Source of the DNA: Gari tellinella
Lineage: Eukaryota; Mollusca; Bivalvia; Cardiida; Psammobiidae
Reading direction: 5' to 3'
Assembly (NCBI GenBank): GCA_922989275.2
Contig: OV277859.1
Coordinates: forward strand, 86,858,198 to 86,922,197
Length of the DNA stretch: 64,000 nucleotides
The notes under the pieces are model-generated. The model was not told where the DNA came from, made no database searches, and worked only from the letters and a program-made list of their open reading frames with translations. Positions 43,521-54,825 of the stretch are shown here, in pieces. Each line of letters begins with the position of its first letter. Position 1 is the stretch's first letter. The translations under genes and the position numbers were made by a program.

Positions 43521-43855
43521 CATCGACCATCCATACAACGACCCTAGCCGCTGTTCCCTAAACAGGACAATTATGTCGAACGCTTTTACTGCTGCAATAT
43601 TGTCTACTTAAAGTTGTCGTCTGCTGTTTTTTCTCAAAGTTACATATAAGTGGACCTTTTGATAGAAGAAATAAAATGACGAGTGACAAACAGCTTGAAT
43701 TCCGATCAGACACCGCGTTACGGAGCGTCTGATCTGGATTCAATCTGTTTGCAAATGTAAGCCAGGTCTTAATTGTCCCTCCCTATAACGACTCCCTCCG
43801 AACAACACACACAATCCGTGTCTCCCATTGGCTGTCGTTGTAAAGAGGGAGCACT
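43521..43855. mobile_element. MITE family MF2 copy
   Basis: Left end CATCGACCATCCATACAACG (decayed), GGACAATTATGTCGAACGC, ATTGTCTACTTAAAGTTGTC, hairpin core 43685-43751, TCTCCCATTGGCTGTCG, AGAGGGAGCACTG and TA (43856-43857). Confidence 0.85.
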
Positions 43856-43857
43856 GT

Positions 43858-44527
43858 ACATGTAGTAAAAGTAAATTGATATGATTTTTAGGTAGTGGCA
43901 TACATTTCATAGTAGCTTTAACTGTTTAATAACTATTCTAGGCAATGACTCGTTATTAAAATATGGATTCATTTTTGAGTCTGTTGTTAAAATGTTTACT
44001 TTATTTATTTCTGAGTATGCTTACCTTTTAATCAGTAAAACCACTAAAATTCCAATTATAACGTCAATTTTACAATTTACTTTTATTTCAATATGATTTG
44101 TAAAACGGAATAGTCACTCATTGAAAAATGAAAAATCATAACTTTAGCTCAACCGCTAACTTACTTGGATAGATTTGAATACATTACAAATAAAGTCGGG
44201 TTTAATCACTTTAAGTACTGCCATATGGTTATATGATCTACGATTGCCGTCTGGTTTTAGTAATCAAATTCCAAATTAACTTATCTAATTAGGGTCCAAA
44301 TTGTTTGAAAGTAATAATTTTACTCGTGGTAAAGACATGAAGGGGGTAAGTATATACTTTTTAATTTACTAGTTCTTTCAGCAAACCATTATTTAATATG
44401 GTCTCTAAGTGATCAATCATTGTGTAACCGTTCAGGGACTAGAAGTTAAATGAGAGGACGCTAATTTGTATGTAGCGGATGTATTGAAATGTCTGAATAT
44501 AGGTCACTCAAGATTGATTTCTAAGTA
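43858..44527. other. No recognisable feature
   Basis: AT-rich; nothing supported. Confidence 0.45.
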
Positions 44528-44730
44528 CAGTAAAATCTCTCTATTACGACTACTAAATTTTGTTAATTATTAGGGTGTTTACGATAGGTGACCGCTTAAA
44601 GCAAGGTGACAGTGAAACAAAATGCTTTAGGAGCTTTCTGTTTTTCTATCACCTTGGTTTAAGCTGCCACCTCTCTAATATACTATTAATTAGCCTTCGT
44701 TTTAGTGGTCGTAATAGCGATGTTTTACTG
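44528..44730. mobile_element. MITE family MF6, complete copy, TA-flanked
   Basis: CAGTAAAATCTCTCTATTAC after TA (44526-44527), ATAGCGATGTTTTACTG before TA (44731-44732). Interior hairpin: AAAGCAAGGTGACAGTGAAAC and its complement. 203 bp; the termini and TA suggest Tc1/mariner-type mobilisation. Confidence 0.9.
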
Positions 44731-45037
44731 TAGTAAAAGGCCCTAATTGTACACGACTTGCTATGAAGAACAAAGTCATAATCAGTTCCATAAAAGTCTG
44801 CGTAGTACTGATAAATTTCTTAACAGCATCCTTGGGAATGATGAAAACAGTTTGCCCGTGTAATAAACTAATAAAACTTGGCTTTAACATGATAAGGATG
44901 GGTAATTATCAATATTAATCTAGGTGTAGTACGAAATTCCGTATCATTTGCCCTTGTGTTATGAGTATATCAAAATTGTCTAACAGATACTTCGTATTAC
45001 TTTTTTGTTTGTACGTACATTTGTTATATATAAACTA

Positions 45038-45224
45038 CAATAACACCTCTCTATTGCGATCATTAACAAGAAGGATTACTGATGGATATGAATGACAAGT
45101 GAAAGCTTAAAGCAATGTGCTAAATGAGCTTTCTGTTTTACTGTCATCTTGCTTTAAGCCGCCACCTGTCGTAAACACCTACTACTTTACACAAATAAGT
45201 GGTCGTAAAAGAGAGGTTTTACTG
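45038..45224. mobile_element. MITE family MF6 copy
   Basis: CAATAACACCTCTCTATTGC after TA (45036-45037), GTCGTAAAAGAGAGG and TTTTACTG before TA (45225-45226). Half of the interior hairpin is shortened compared with 44528-44730. Confidence 0.85.
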
Positions 45225-45418
45225 TATTGGTTTTCAAAAAATGCCCATACTTACTCAAGAATGAGACATGTCGCTTGGAAGGAGCTTAATTGTGAAAATA
45301 CATTTCAAATAATAACATAACATCAGCCTAGTAAAGAAAACTTTATCTCTCATAAAGGTAAACAGAAACTTTTAAACAAGAGGACTAATACTAAAGAATT
45401 GTGCTTTTATATATTGAT

Positions 45419-45701
45419 TTATTTCAATGACTCCGGGCTAAGAAACAGAGCAACACACACTAACGTGTATGCCACTCTGCTAAGGACTAACAAGACATGA
45501 CAACTTAATACATATTTAATATGACCTGGCTTTGTACATGCTAGCTTACAATTCATTCATTGATAAATAGAGTTTGTGGGGAAAATGGCCACGGGTTGTT
45601 TTTTATCTGAACACAATTGAGCAGGAGGCAGTACACTCAGTTCCACTTAATTATACATGGCGGTTGACCTTTGAAGACCGTTAAGCCATGCAGGCCAGGA
45701 G
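45419..45701. repeat. Split direct repeat A1
   Basis: 283 bp, starts TTATTTCAATGACTCCGGGC and ends CATGCAGGCCAGGAG. Matches A2 with two visible substitutions (near 45547 and 45680). Confidence 0.93.
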
Positions 45702-46419
45702 ATGCGCTTACTTCCATGGACAAAACCCGACCTGCTAGGCTTCAACTACCAACCAGTCTTAGAATCACCGCCAAGTTCAAAGAATACATAGTGTAAATCC
45801 ACAAGAAAGGCCCCTGGCATGACTATTGCAAATTGACCCAAGCTATCTATTACTATAAATTCCCATGGGCTATGTTATACTTATAGTTGCAACTAGTGTC
45901 TGTAGGCTATCTTCCCAAAACAAGTGGCATAGCCCTCAGACATCAGCTGCACTGAGGTCTTTCTCCAACAGAAACAAATCCAAAGTCAACAAGCATCCAA
46001 AGTCGAAGACCCCATGTCTTAAAGGGGGCCTAATAGGCAAAACCAGCAGCCGTGCTATAATTGAAGGAGAACAGTCCAGTAGAACATTTCGACTGAGACA
46101 GCATACTTATGGCACCATTCGACATCATACTGAAAACCTCCTACGTGCGATCAGACTGACCACTCAGGTCCCTGACCGTACACTGAACACTCGCCTACAG
46201 GCCAAACGACAATACTGCAATTATTAGACTCGCCCTCGGACCATTCCCAGCCTATCCGTACACAGACGAACCCACATGCACTACAATTACCATACTCTGG
46301 CTTCATACAATGAGCAGCATATATTGCGACGACAAACCCACATGCGCTACAATTACCATACTTGAGCAGCATACTTTGCGCAGGCAAACCGACATGAATG
46401 CAATTAAACACCTCTGACT
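45702..46419. other. Interior of the split-repeat element, no domain seen
   Basis: A 120-codon plus-strand open frame (45865-46227) and a shorter minus frame occur here. Neither resembles Gag, reverse transcriptase or recombinase. The end of this stretch already carries loose copies of the array that follows. Confidence 0.5.
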
Positions 46420-46668
46420 TAGGACAATGAGCAGCATACTTTTACACGACTCGGGCCTCGGACAATGAGCACCATACTTTACACAACTCTTGCCTCGGAC
46501 AATGAGCAACATACTTTACACAACTCGGGCCTCGGACAATGAGCAGCGCACTTTACACACAACTCGGGCCTCGGACAATGAGCAGCACACTTTACACAAC
46601 TCGGGCCTCTGACCATGAGCAACATACTTTTACACAACTCGGGCCTTTGACAATGAGCAGCATGCTCA
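46420..46668. repeat. Tandem array, about 38-bp unit, 7 copies
   Basis: Units of the type CTCGGACAATGAGCAGCATA + CTTTACACAACTCGGGC. Spacing varies between about 35 and 40 bp through small indels. Minus-strand frames with repeated AAHCPRPELC are created by the array. Confidence 0.88.
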
Positions 46669-47175
46669 TACTTGGACAAACCCTACTGTAGCGCGTTCAG
46701 TTACCGTTTCAATAGCCTAAAAAACGCAACAATTTAACGAAAACGACCTGTTTGCACAATACCAATGGACAACGGCCCGAACGGCCTCGGAGGTAGTGTG
46801 ACGGGGCGAACAAGAAAAAAAAAATGGCGACCACATGAGTATACAAACGACAGTGAGCGGTCCTGAGTTAATTTCTCATCAATAAACCAACATTTTTCGA
46901 TACTTAATGCATCAAACGAAGAAGCTTACATCTACGCAGCTAAATCTTATTTTTATACGCGGTAAGTTTGATGCATTTCGGTTGAATAGTACACTTTGCG
47001 TGTGTTATTTCGATTCATACCTAATTTGATTGTACCCTTAAAAAGTAAATAAACACGGGGGCAATGCATTATTATCGGAGAGTATTGAAGAATGTTGGAT
47101 GTCGTACAATAAAGGTTGCTTGCCTCGGTTAACGTTATTGTTTTCCGATATGGTACTTGAACACGCTACTGTCCT
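46669..47175. other. Interior of the split-repeat element
   Basis: Contains a CpG-richer patch (about 46760-46860) with AAAATGGCGACC. It may be regulatory, but there is no direct support for that. Confidence 0.4.
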
Positions 47176-47530
47176 GCAATTTCCGAACTTTGGCCTCATA
47201 CGATTACCAGCTTGCTCATACTTGGACAAACCCGCCTGTCCTGCAATTAAACCACTTTGGCCTAATACAATTACCAGCTTGCTCATACTTGGACAAACCC
47301 ACGTGTCCTGCAATTACATCGCTTTGGCCCAATACAATTACCCGCTTGCTCATACTTGGACAAACCCATGTGTCCTGCAATTACACCCCTTTGGCCTAAT
47401 ACAGTTACCAGCTTGCTCATACTTGGACAAACCCACGTGTCCTGCGATTACACCACTTTGGCCTAGAACAATTACCAGCTTGCTCATACTTGGACAAACC
47501 CACGTGTCCTGCAATTACACACCTCGGACA
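47176..47530. repeat. Tandem array, about 66-bp unit, 5 copies
   Basis: Repeats of TTACCAGCTTGCTCATACTT then GGACAAACCCACGTGTCCTG and ACTTTGGCCTAATACA. Starts near 47204, 47271, 47337, 47405 and 47471. Plus-strand frames with repeated LAHTWTNP are by-products. The unit shares words (GACAAACCCACATG) with loose repeats near 46330. Confidence 0.88.
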
Positions 47531-47998
47531 ATATGCAGCCTGCTCCAACTTATTCATGCCTCGGACGCTCAGTAGCATGCTCAAACTTTGAAAAACCTAC
47601 ACCTTCCGCAATTTCTCAACTCTAGACTCGGACAAAATGCTCATACACAGGCAAACCAACCTGCCCTGCCATTCCACAACTTCAGCCTAGGACCTTGCGC
47701 AGAATACTTATATACAGACCAAGCAATACACGCTGCAATTTTGCAACTAATGTCCTGGGTCAGCACACAATACTCCTACCGACCGAACAGACCCCCATGT
47801 TCGCATCTACTACAGGCCAAGTATGCTATTCCAGACGGCTTAATAATCAGAAACCACTGCCTTGAATTTAGATCTTTAACCAATAACCATGTATTCAAAT
47901 AAGTGTTATTGCTCCACTGACAATTGCGATAATGGTATAAATTTACCCGTCGAAAGCCTTTGATTGTGGAATGAAGACTGGCATACATCTATGACAAG
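47531..47998. other. Interior of the split-repeat element, array remnants
   Basis: Looser relatives of the neighbouring arrays (TCGGACAAAATGCTCATACA near 47628; CAGGCAAACC near 47647). No gene supported. Confidence 0.45.
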
Positions 47999-48085
47999 TT
48001 AACTTGATTTGACAATTGAATTGAGGTTTGTTCGGACTGATGATATAAGGCGTAGCCCCAGTCAGAACCTTAGACCCAACCAACT

Positions 48086-48119
<34 letters not shown>

Positions 48120-48228
48120 GGTATAGTTCCCTTACAATTAACTTGATTTGACAATTGAATTGAGGTTTGTTCGGACTGATGATAAGGGAATAGCCCCAGT
48201 CAGAACCTTAAACCCAAACCAACTGATT
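47999..48228. repeat. 91-bp direct duplication separated by a T27 run
   Basis: 47999-48089 and 48138-48228 both read TTAACTTGATTTGACAATTG, GAGGTTTGTTCGGACTGATG, AGCCCCAGTCAGAACCTTA, CAACTGATT. A run of 27 T (48088-48114) follows the first copy. Confidence 0.9.
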
Positions 48229-49930
48229 ATTTTGTGAAAAAAGTAAAGGAGATCCTTACTCGAATACCATTAAGTGCCTCTGCTCAAATGTTGACAACCA
48301 AGATTACCCTAAACCAACCCGTGACGATGAAAATATCAAGTTGTATTAGTATTACACTGTGTGGCTTTGTTTAAATACTACCACAACATCCGCGAGCTTG
48401 AGCCGAGAGGCAATTAGAGAAGGAGGTTTGCTTTGGTGAATTGAACCTTGATAGGGAACCAGACCAGCTTCTAATTAATCAATAGACATCTGATCTGGCT
48501 TCCTCAGACTTATCGTTTAGATTTTACAAAGTTAAATACTATACTGAGCGAAAAATGTTTAGACAGTTGTTTAACATAGGCTTTCCCATAGACAGGCATA
48601 TGGAACAGTAAAATTAAAGTTAGGTTCACAATTAAGGAGGTGGCATTGAGAGATATCTGTTGCCCTATAAATTTGTTTTCAAGTACATGTATTACTGTTT
48701 CAAAATGTACTCCTTTTTCCATGCAAAGGGAGGTAATTTGAAAAAACTCGCATTTTCAACAGGCGATTGTACACGCAGTTCTAAAGAATGATTCTACAAA
48801 GTGCTGGGTTTTTATTCCTGGCGACTTTCCCGACCCAACTGCTAACTTTCAAGAGGAAACAATGACTGACCTCTCGTTTATGACTGGTACAGCAGTTACC
48901 ATACAATAGGAGTTACCTCCCTATACGCAGATGTTTAAAGTACAGTCGATATTTCTCTCTGTTCTATGAAGTTCGGTTACTTATGTCCTTATGCGATATG
49001 AGTGATAAATTGGACTGCACCGAAATTGGACTGCACCGACTTGGTTTGCATCCTAAATGTATGTCTAAACTTTTTTCATTTCTTTTTCTCTTTTTTCAGT
49101 AAATTTTAGTTTGGGAGCCGAGAAATATTAATAAAAGCACAACAAGCAATTGCCTCCTACTACATGTACACCTGATATGTCTCTTGGCTAATAATTGGCT
49201 AGCTTCCACAAGGCAATGTTCACGCTAAACCGCACTTATCACTTGCTGGCAAACAGATCCAGTTAAACAAAGTCTTTAATTGTCCTCATATTTTGTGTAT
49301 TCTACAATAGCTGTTGATCTGTTCCTTGGTATAACATTGCCATTGCCCTTTACGCTCCAAGTTCCACTTGAATTGACTGTGTAATGCGGTCTGATGGCTG
49401 GATAGTTGTAGCAGGGGTTTCCAGATATGGCCTGAAATAGAATAACTCGGCAGCAGAAAATGTGTAAAAGCACTTAAAGACATTACTTTTGTCCATTCAG
49501 TGATCCCCCGGATTGATATCACTAGACGTGAAAGTAGCTGTAAAGCATGAGAAAAGTGTGCAGAGCCATCTCAAGTTGTCCAGAGAGGCCCGACATACTC
49601 ACACAAGGGTTTTCCAATGAGATTTACTACTCAAATTATCGCTGCCAGATACGGGCCTCACATGAGATGCTTCAAAAATTCTTTGCACAGACAAAAACGC
49701 CATTCTGAACATGTGCTGCACCAAATGTAACTGACTTAAATTGTAACCATCCAAACTAGGACCAGTAATGTCTTTGCTAAGTTGACATGAATACAAGGTT
49801 CGCTATGACTAATAAATAAGGATTCAACAAGGGCATTGTTGTTCTGGTACGTCTACGTTACAAAATTCCCAACATCTGTGCATATAATTTACCATATATT
49901 GGAAGACAAACTGGGACTGGGTGGGTGGGG
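48229..49930. other. Interior of the split-repeat element, no domain seen
   Basis: 1.7 kb with short minus-strand open frames (49276-49473, 49286-49522, 49599-49796). None shows a recognisable retroelement domain. A pyrimidine-AG motif precedes one of them on the minus strand, but that alone does not make an exon. Confidence 0.45.
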
Positions 49931-50125
49931 TTTGTAGTTGTAGCGATAAGCCAAAAAGAGGAAGTGACACGAGCACTTCGTCCTTATAAAGCCCAGCGTG
50001 GGCCGGAAGTGACGATAAACGTGACTTGCACTTATGGGCGAGACTAGTATCGTAACTAGGGACGCCAGCCCTTCGCGGAAATAAATTGTACTATTTAGAT
50101 ATAAAATCAATATAATACTTATTAT
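49931..50125. repeat. Split direct repeat B1
   Basis: 195 bp, TTTGTAGTTGTAGCGATAAG to AATATAATACTTATTAT; identical by eye to B2. Its last 4 bp are the first 4 bp of A2. Confidence 0.95.
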
Positions 50126-50404
50126 TTCAATGACTCCGGGCTAAGAAACAGAGCAACACACACTAACGTGTATGCCACTCTGCTAAGGACTAACAAGACA
50201 TGACAACTTAATACATATTTAATATGACCTGGCTTTGTACATGCTAGCTGACAATTCATTCATTGATAAATAGAGTTTGTGGGGAAAATGGCCACGGGTT
50301 GTTTTTTATCTGAACACAATTGAGCAGGAGGCAGTACACTCAGTTCCACTTAATTATACATGGCGGTTGACCTTTGAAGACCATTAAGCCATGCAGGCCA
50401 GGAG
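50122..50404. repeat. Split direct repeat A2
   Basis: 283 bp, same as A1 except two substitutions; directly abuts B1. Confidence 0.95.
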
Positions 50405-52256
50405 TTCTCTTTCTAAGTTGTTTATATATGTTACCTGAATAATGCATTTATTAAGGCTTTTTCGCCACAATAAGGTTGAAAACCTTATCCCCCAAAAGAC
50501 TTAATAAAATCAGACTATCCCCTTGACTAAGTGGGGTATTCATATGCGGTTCTGATCCAATTGGCTGTTAGCAACCGAATGGTATTACTATTAGCTGAAT
50601 TGAACTTCCTGAAATCATTACAATTCCTATATAGCGGCGGAGCATTATAACCATATGGCCCTAGGCCTTTTGTGCTGTAAAACCCAACTTAATCCATCAA
50701 ACTAGGTTCAGTACTGTGTCTCTTATATTATACAGTCAAGATAGGACTCCCGACTTGCGAGGCTCGTGTTGACACCATCCCTTGAGTTCCCGGGGTGATA
50801 ACCACCTACTGGATACACCGCCTCCTGCTATCGCTCAGTGATTTATGCTTTGTAGTTTTTTTGTTTTTTTGTTTTTTTAGTTGCTAAGTCGAATACAAGG
50901 GGAGCTCCCACGAGAGGTCCAAAATGTGCCCCACACCTGGGTTAAACTTGTGTGGGAACGACAGTGCCTATGTATGATATTACCTGCTGAATGACCTTGA
51001 AGATTGTGGTTCTGTCCCACAATGTCATTGCCACCTAACGTATAAAAAATTTACTTGGGAGGAATATTTAGGGCAACATTTACCTCGATATCCTCCCCGA
51101 GACAGCTCCAAGACAGGCCTTGCACTCCCTCCCGGCCGATATGGGCATTCCCCGGCAGGTTGAGCTTAGGCTATCCTGATGACATGGCCCTGGAGCCGGC
51201 ACAGTGAAGTAATTAGTTACCACGGACCAGAGTATCTGCAGTGTAAACAAAATTGACTAAATATTGACCTGTTTCCTTAGATTTGCAGTTTGACAAACAT
51301 ACTTAGCTACTTTACTTAGCGTTTGACCAATATACAGATGCCAACTTCTGACTGCCAGCGACTTATGAAGTTTGAGTTCTTGACCGAGCTGTCTGCCCAG
51401 GCAGATGCCTTGCACACAGGGATCCACAGGTCATTAAATACAAATACAAAAGCTTTATTTTCTGTCGGTACATATCGACAATCTAACGTAAGCTCTGTAG
51501 AGCTTTTAACACCGACAATTAGGGAGCAGATCTGATGGGTCAAGTGTTTTCTTAGTAAACTATTTGTCCTACTTCCGCCTTATCTGTACATTCCCGCATA
51601 ATTACATGTTTTGCCGAATTTCGTGAATTCGATGGGGTGGTAGAAAGGTAGACTGAAGCATAATTATACTAAAAAACGCGTCTGTCCCCCTCTCGATCAA
51701 TCGAACAAACGTTTATTTATTGTTGAACATTTCACAACATACAACGCCTCTCTATGGAATGAATCTTGTCTTACATTTTTTTCGATAACGTCTCGAGGCG
51801 CTCGTTAGAAAAAACTTTTAAGGAAACCAGCGCTCGAGAGCTCTCAACTTATTTTCCCTTTCGATAGCAACGTTGTCAAAGGGGGCAGCCATTAAAAAGG
51901 TCACGTGGTCACCGGCATTCGGGTAAGACTTAGTCTCAACCCACGGCGCCGTTCCGCGGGAACCCGAATATTGATATGCGCATTATTCCCAACCATACGA
52001 CTGTAATGTAATGTGTTTTCGCGAAACGCCTTCATTTAGCATTTGTTCGAAGACAATAAAATTTGGGCCATTAGGCCCGATACCTGGGTTGTTTTGTTGA
52101 ATTTCCGACTCTGTAGACTGCACCTCTTCTCTTACCCGACCTATCAAATCTCACCCTCCTAACAGAAGCGGGAGGCTTACTGCTAGCCGGAGCTTCCGTT
52201 TCACATCCTTTCCTCTCATTGCTTTCCAGTTTAATCTTGAAGCGTGCGAGTTCTTG
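50405..52256. other. Interior between A2 and B2, no domain seen
   Basis: Includes short open frames on both strands at 51316-51543 without recognisable domain. On the minus strand, 52071-52256 encodes a basic, proline-containing stretch (KPPASVRRVRFDRSGKRRGA) that continues into B2. It could be a remnant of a nucleic-acid-binding Gag-like protein, but the evidence is composition only. Confidence 0.45.
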
Positions 52257-52451
52257 TTTGTAGTTGTAGCGATAAGCCAAAAAGAGGAAGTGACACGAGC
52301 ACTTCGTCCTTATAAAGCCCAGCGTGGGCCGGAAGTGACGATAAACGTGACTTGCACTTATGGGCGAGACTAGTATCGTAACTAGGGACGCCAGCCCTTC
52401 GCGGAAATAAATTGTACTATTTAGATATAAAATCAATATAATACTTATTAT
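52257..52451. repeat. Split direct repeat B2
   Basis: 195 bp, identical by eye to B1. The outer flank after the terminal TTAT is CTTAAATACC. Confidence 0.95.
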
Positions 52452-52664
52452 CTTAAATACCTACAATGAATGTTTCATTTTATGTTCACCATTTTTCGTT
52501 ACATATTTCTTTGCAAAAATCTATAATGAAACAATTGAACACAATGCACAATCTTCGTGTTTATTTCAAAACATTAACAATATTGTCGTATATCTACATA
52601 TTCTGTGCTCGTCAATGAAGTGCGGAGTCTTAACCCGTTCATGGTAACATCAACGTGATGTTTT

Positions 52665-52875
52665 GATTTCTTCACCGCCATATTGTCGTCTGCTTCAATA
52701 TTGTCGTCTGCTTCAATCGTTTCAAAGTTAGATTTAAGGCAGTATCACTGACATAATTTGAAAACAAGTGGCAAACAGTTTTGATCCTGATCAGACGCCG
52801 TGTAACGCGGCGTCTGATTAGAACCAAAACTGTTTGAAAATATGCTTTATGACGTCATTGAGATTAAAAGGGTTC
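52665..52875. mobile_element. MITE family MF5, well-preserved copy
   Basis: TTCACCGCCATATTGTCGTC, a second GTCGTCTGCTTCAAT, CGTTTCAAAGTTAGATTTAAGG, hairpin core 52774-52838 (CAAACAGTTTTGATCCTGAT with complement), ATGACGTCATTGAG and AAAAGGGTT. It gives the uninterrupted sequence at the site where MF3 sits in the copy at 43106. Confidence 0.88.
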
Positions 52876-53471
52876 ATACGTTTTTGCGACCGCTATAATT
52901 TTAGGTAGATCTAAGAGATTTTAAAATCTAAACAATTTCCTACACTTCAGGGGATAACATTCGACCTGCTGTCCATCTACAAAATTCAACGCAGATGATT
53001 AAAATTAAGTCCACATTCTTCCACGCAAATCTATTTGATATCTATTTCGCGAGACTAACGTGCCCACGCCCAATTAAACGCCATGTTGAACAACCTGATA
53101 TGGAACTTTCCTTGAAGTTCTAATACAAAACAGTATTGCTGTTTTGAAACGTATTTGTGCAATAGCACTTGGTGATTAACAGTGTCCAGTGTGTAAACAA
53201 TAAACTTTCTCATCAGTTGTACAATTAAGTAGTGATGACATTACAGCATATCAAGTTAAAGAGTGAATGATAAGACTACACTTTTGTAACGCATTAATAA
53301 CTCGAATTCATCTAGAAAACAAAGCATAACACGAATGTACCATAGGAGAACAGTTACTAATCGTAGTATACCCTTTTACCAGGTATCATTTGTAAATAGT
53401 TTTGCTTATATATGCACTACGACTATTTTATTCATGCTCTCGGCAATTTCTATAGAGATATAATATGAGTA

Positions 53472-53669
53472 CAGTGTTCTCTCCCAACAACAACTCCCTC
53501 CTTACAACGATTATTGTCGCTGTTCCCCAAGCAAGACATTTATGTCTAACGCTTTCACTGCTGCAAAATCGTCTGCTTGAAATTGTCGTCTGCTGTTTTC
53601 CTCAAATTTATATATAAGTGGATATTTTGATAGAATGGAAAACAGATTAAATCCAGATCAGACACCGGG
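53472..53669. mobile_element. MITE family MF2, left part
   Basis: CAGTGTTCTCTCCCAACAAC after TA (53470-53471), GACATTTATGTCTAACGC, AATTGTCGTCTGCTG, then the left hairpin arm GATTAAATCCAGATCAGACA; it breaks off there. Confidence 0.8.
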
Positions 53670-53837
53670 ATAAGCTAATTAAAACTGGCTTCCTGTGCAA
53701 TGTTTGAGTATATGATTAAAAGAGTCGTCACCTGCAGCTCTATCTGTCTTTACATAACTTTTTTGACAGAATTGGTTTTATGTAAATGATCTGTAATTGA
53801 TGTATATTTGGATATAGTTAGTATAAAAGTATTACAT

Positions 53838-54281
53838 GTAAAACGTTTCTATTACAACCACTAAAACGAAGGCTTTTGGTTCTAAAAAGGACAGATGAGA
53901 CTTTAAATCAATGGGACATTTAACTGTCACATGGCTCTAAGCCGTCGCCTGTTACAAACTCTTTGACTGTAACTTGAAATGCACAATTTGACATTTCGAC
54001 GTATAAATCTATTACAAATACTGTTTACACGTAAAACTTGGAGACGTATTCAAATTTATTATTTTCCTTTCATTCAAAAACACATTAGCCATTGTCAAAT
54101 GACATTTTTATGAAAATACATGCACTTGAGCACACATAATTCGCAAATATAGTCAAGCAGTGAACGACCTCTAAATACAAAGAAGATATATGTGTACAGT
54201 GAACCTATATCATCTGTCACCTGTCTTTATTACAATTAATTAGCCTTATTTCCAGTGGTCGTTTAAAGAGGTTTTTCTGTA
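53838..54281. mobile_element. MF6 MITE, decayed and apparently split
   Basis: The left part (53838-53960) has TGTAAAACGTTTCTATTACAACC, GACTTTAAATCAATGGG and GGCTCTAAGCCGTCGCCTG. A right end (54230-54281) has AATTAGCCTTATTTCCAGTGG and GTTTAAAGAGG before TTTTTCTGTA. About 250 bp of unrelated sequence lies between. Confidence 0.55.
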
Positions 54282-54449
54282 TTTAATAATGAGAATAAAA
54301 AGCAAATTGCATTTTTGTAAAAAAAAGAAAAAAAAAAAACTCAAATTAAAGCAAATTCGATCCACTTTCGTGCATTGTGACATTAAACAAATAAAGTAGG
54401 TATAAGAACATACTGTCTCTTAGGTTTTAGATGGTCAAATCGCCTTTTC

Positions 54450-54789
54450 TCACATAACTACCCCCGTTTTCTATAGCGAACAACAATCACGAATATCCTT
54501 GTCTCCAAATTTGTGAGATCAATTCGATGACGTCACTCTAACGTCACTATTTATATATACATTGTATCACAACATCGGGATTACATAAAAGCCCGTTACT
54601 TAACAAAATAAATTCAAATCGTTGGTTATGGGAGAAAAAGAATCTGTCAATCGTCTATGTTTTAGACAAGTTGATTTCAAACTCGTCTAAAATAATAAAG
54701 TTATTAAGATCGCCAAGGCTCGCTTAAAACATTCAAATTCAAGACTCGTTTGAGATCAGTCTTAAACATCGACTCATGACAGATCCTAT
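54450..54789. mobile_element. 340-bp repeat with CRE-like palindromes, copy 2
   Basis: Same ends (TCACATAACTACCC; CATGACAGATCCTAT) and order of blocks as 10375-10718, including GATGACGTCACTCTAACGTC. Here it is not inside an MF2 element. Confidence 0.75.
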
Positions 54790-54825
54790 GTATACTTCGA
54801 GTTTGGACGGAAAACATATTTGTTT

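Larger units (their letters stand above)
45419..52451. mobile_element. 7-kb element with split direct repeats (Ngaro/PAT-type layout)
   Basis: Order of repeats: A1 (45419-45701), B1 (49931-50125), A2 (50122-50404), B2 (52257-52451). A copies are 283 bp with two differences seen; B copies are 195 bp and look identical. B1 and A2 overlap in TTAT, and TTAT is also the first 4 bp of A1 and the last 4 bp of B2. That is the layout expected for elements that integrate a circle through a tyrosine recombinase (A1...B1-A2...B2), without a target duplication. No reverse transcriptase, RNase H or recombinase frame is visible, so it would be non-autonomous. The interior is less AT-rich than its surroundings. 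Orientation is unknown. Confidence 0.75.

Noticed and set aside
45865..46227. 120-codon plus-strand frame in the split-repeat element as a possible Gag
   Set aside because: No zinc knuckle or other retroelement motif, and minus-strand frames overlap it; length alone is not enough.
46420..47530. CRISPR-like array
   Set aside because: The units are contiguous tandem repeats without unique spacers, in a genome that is clearly eukaryotic.
46151..47575. Repetitive frames with AAHCPRPELC and LAHTWTNPC repeats as a possible repeat protein
   Set aside because: The peptide repeats come directly from the 38-bp and 66-bp tandem DNA arrays; frames shift with small indels.
49276..49522. Minus-strand frames preceded by a pyrimidine-AG motif, possible captured host exon
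   Set aside because: Two frames overlap, no partner exon or donor site was identified, and no protein family is recognised.
45419..50404. A1 and A2 as long terminal repeats of an LTR retrotransposon
   Set aside because: Ends are not TG...CA, there is no primer-binding site or polypurine tract, no target duplication is seen, and B repeats overlap A2 and lie outside it, which an LTR element does not explain.
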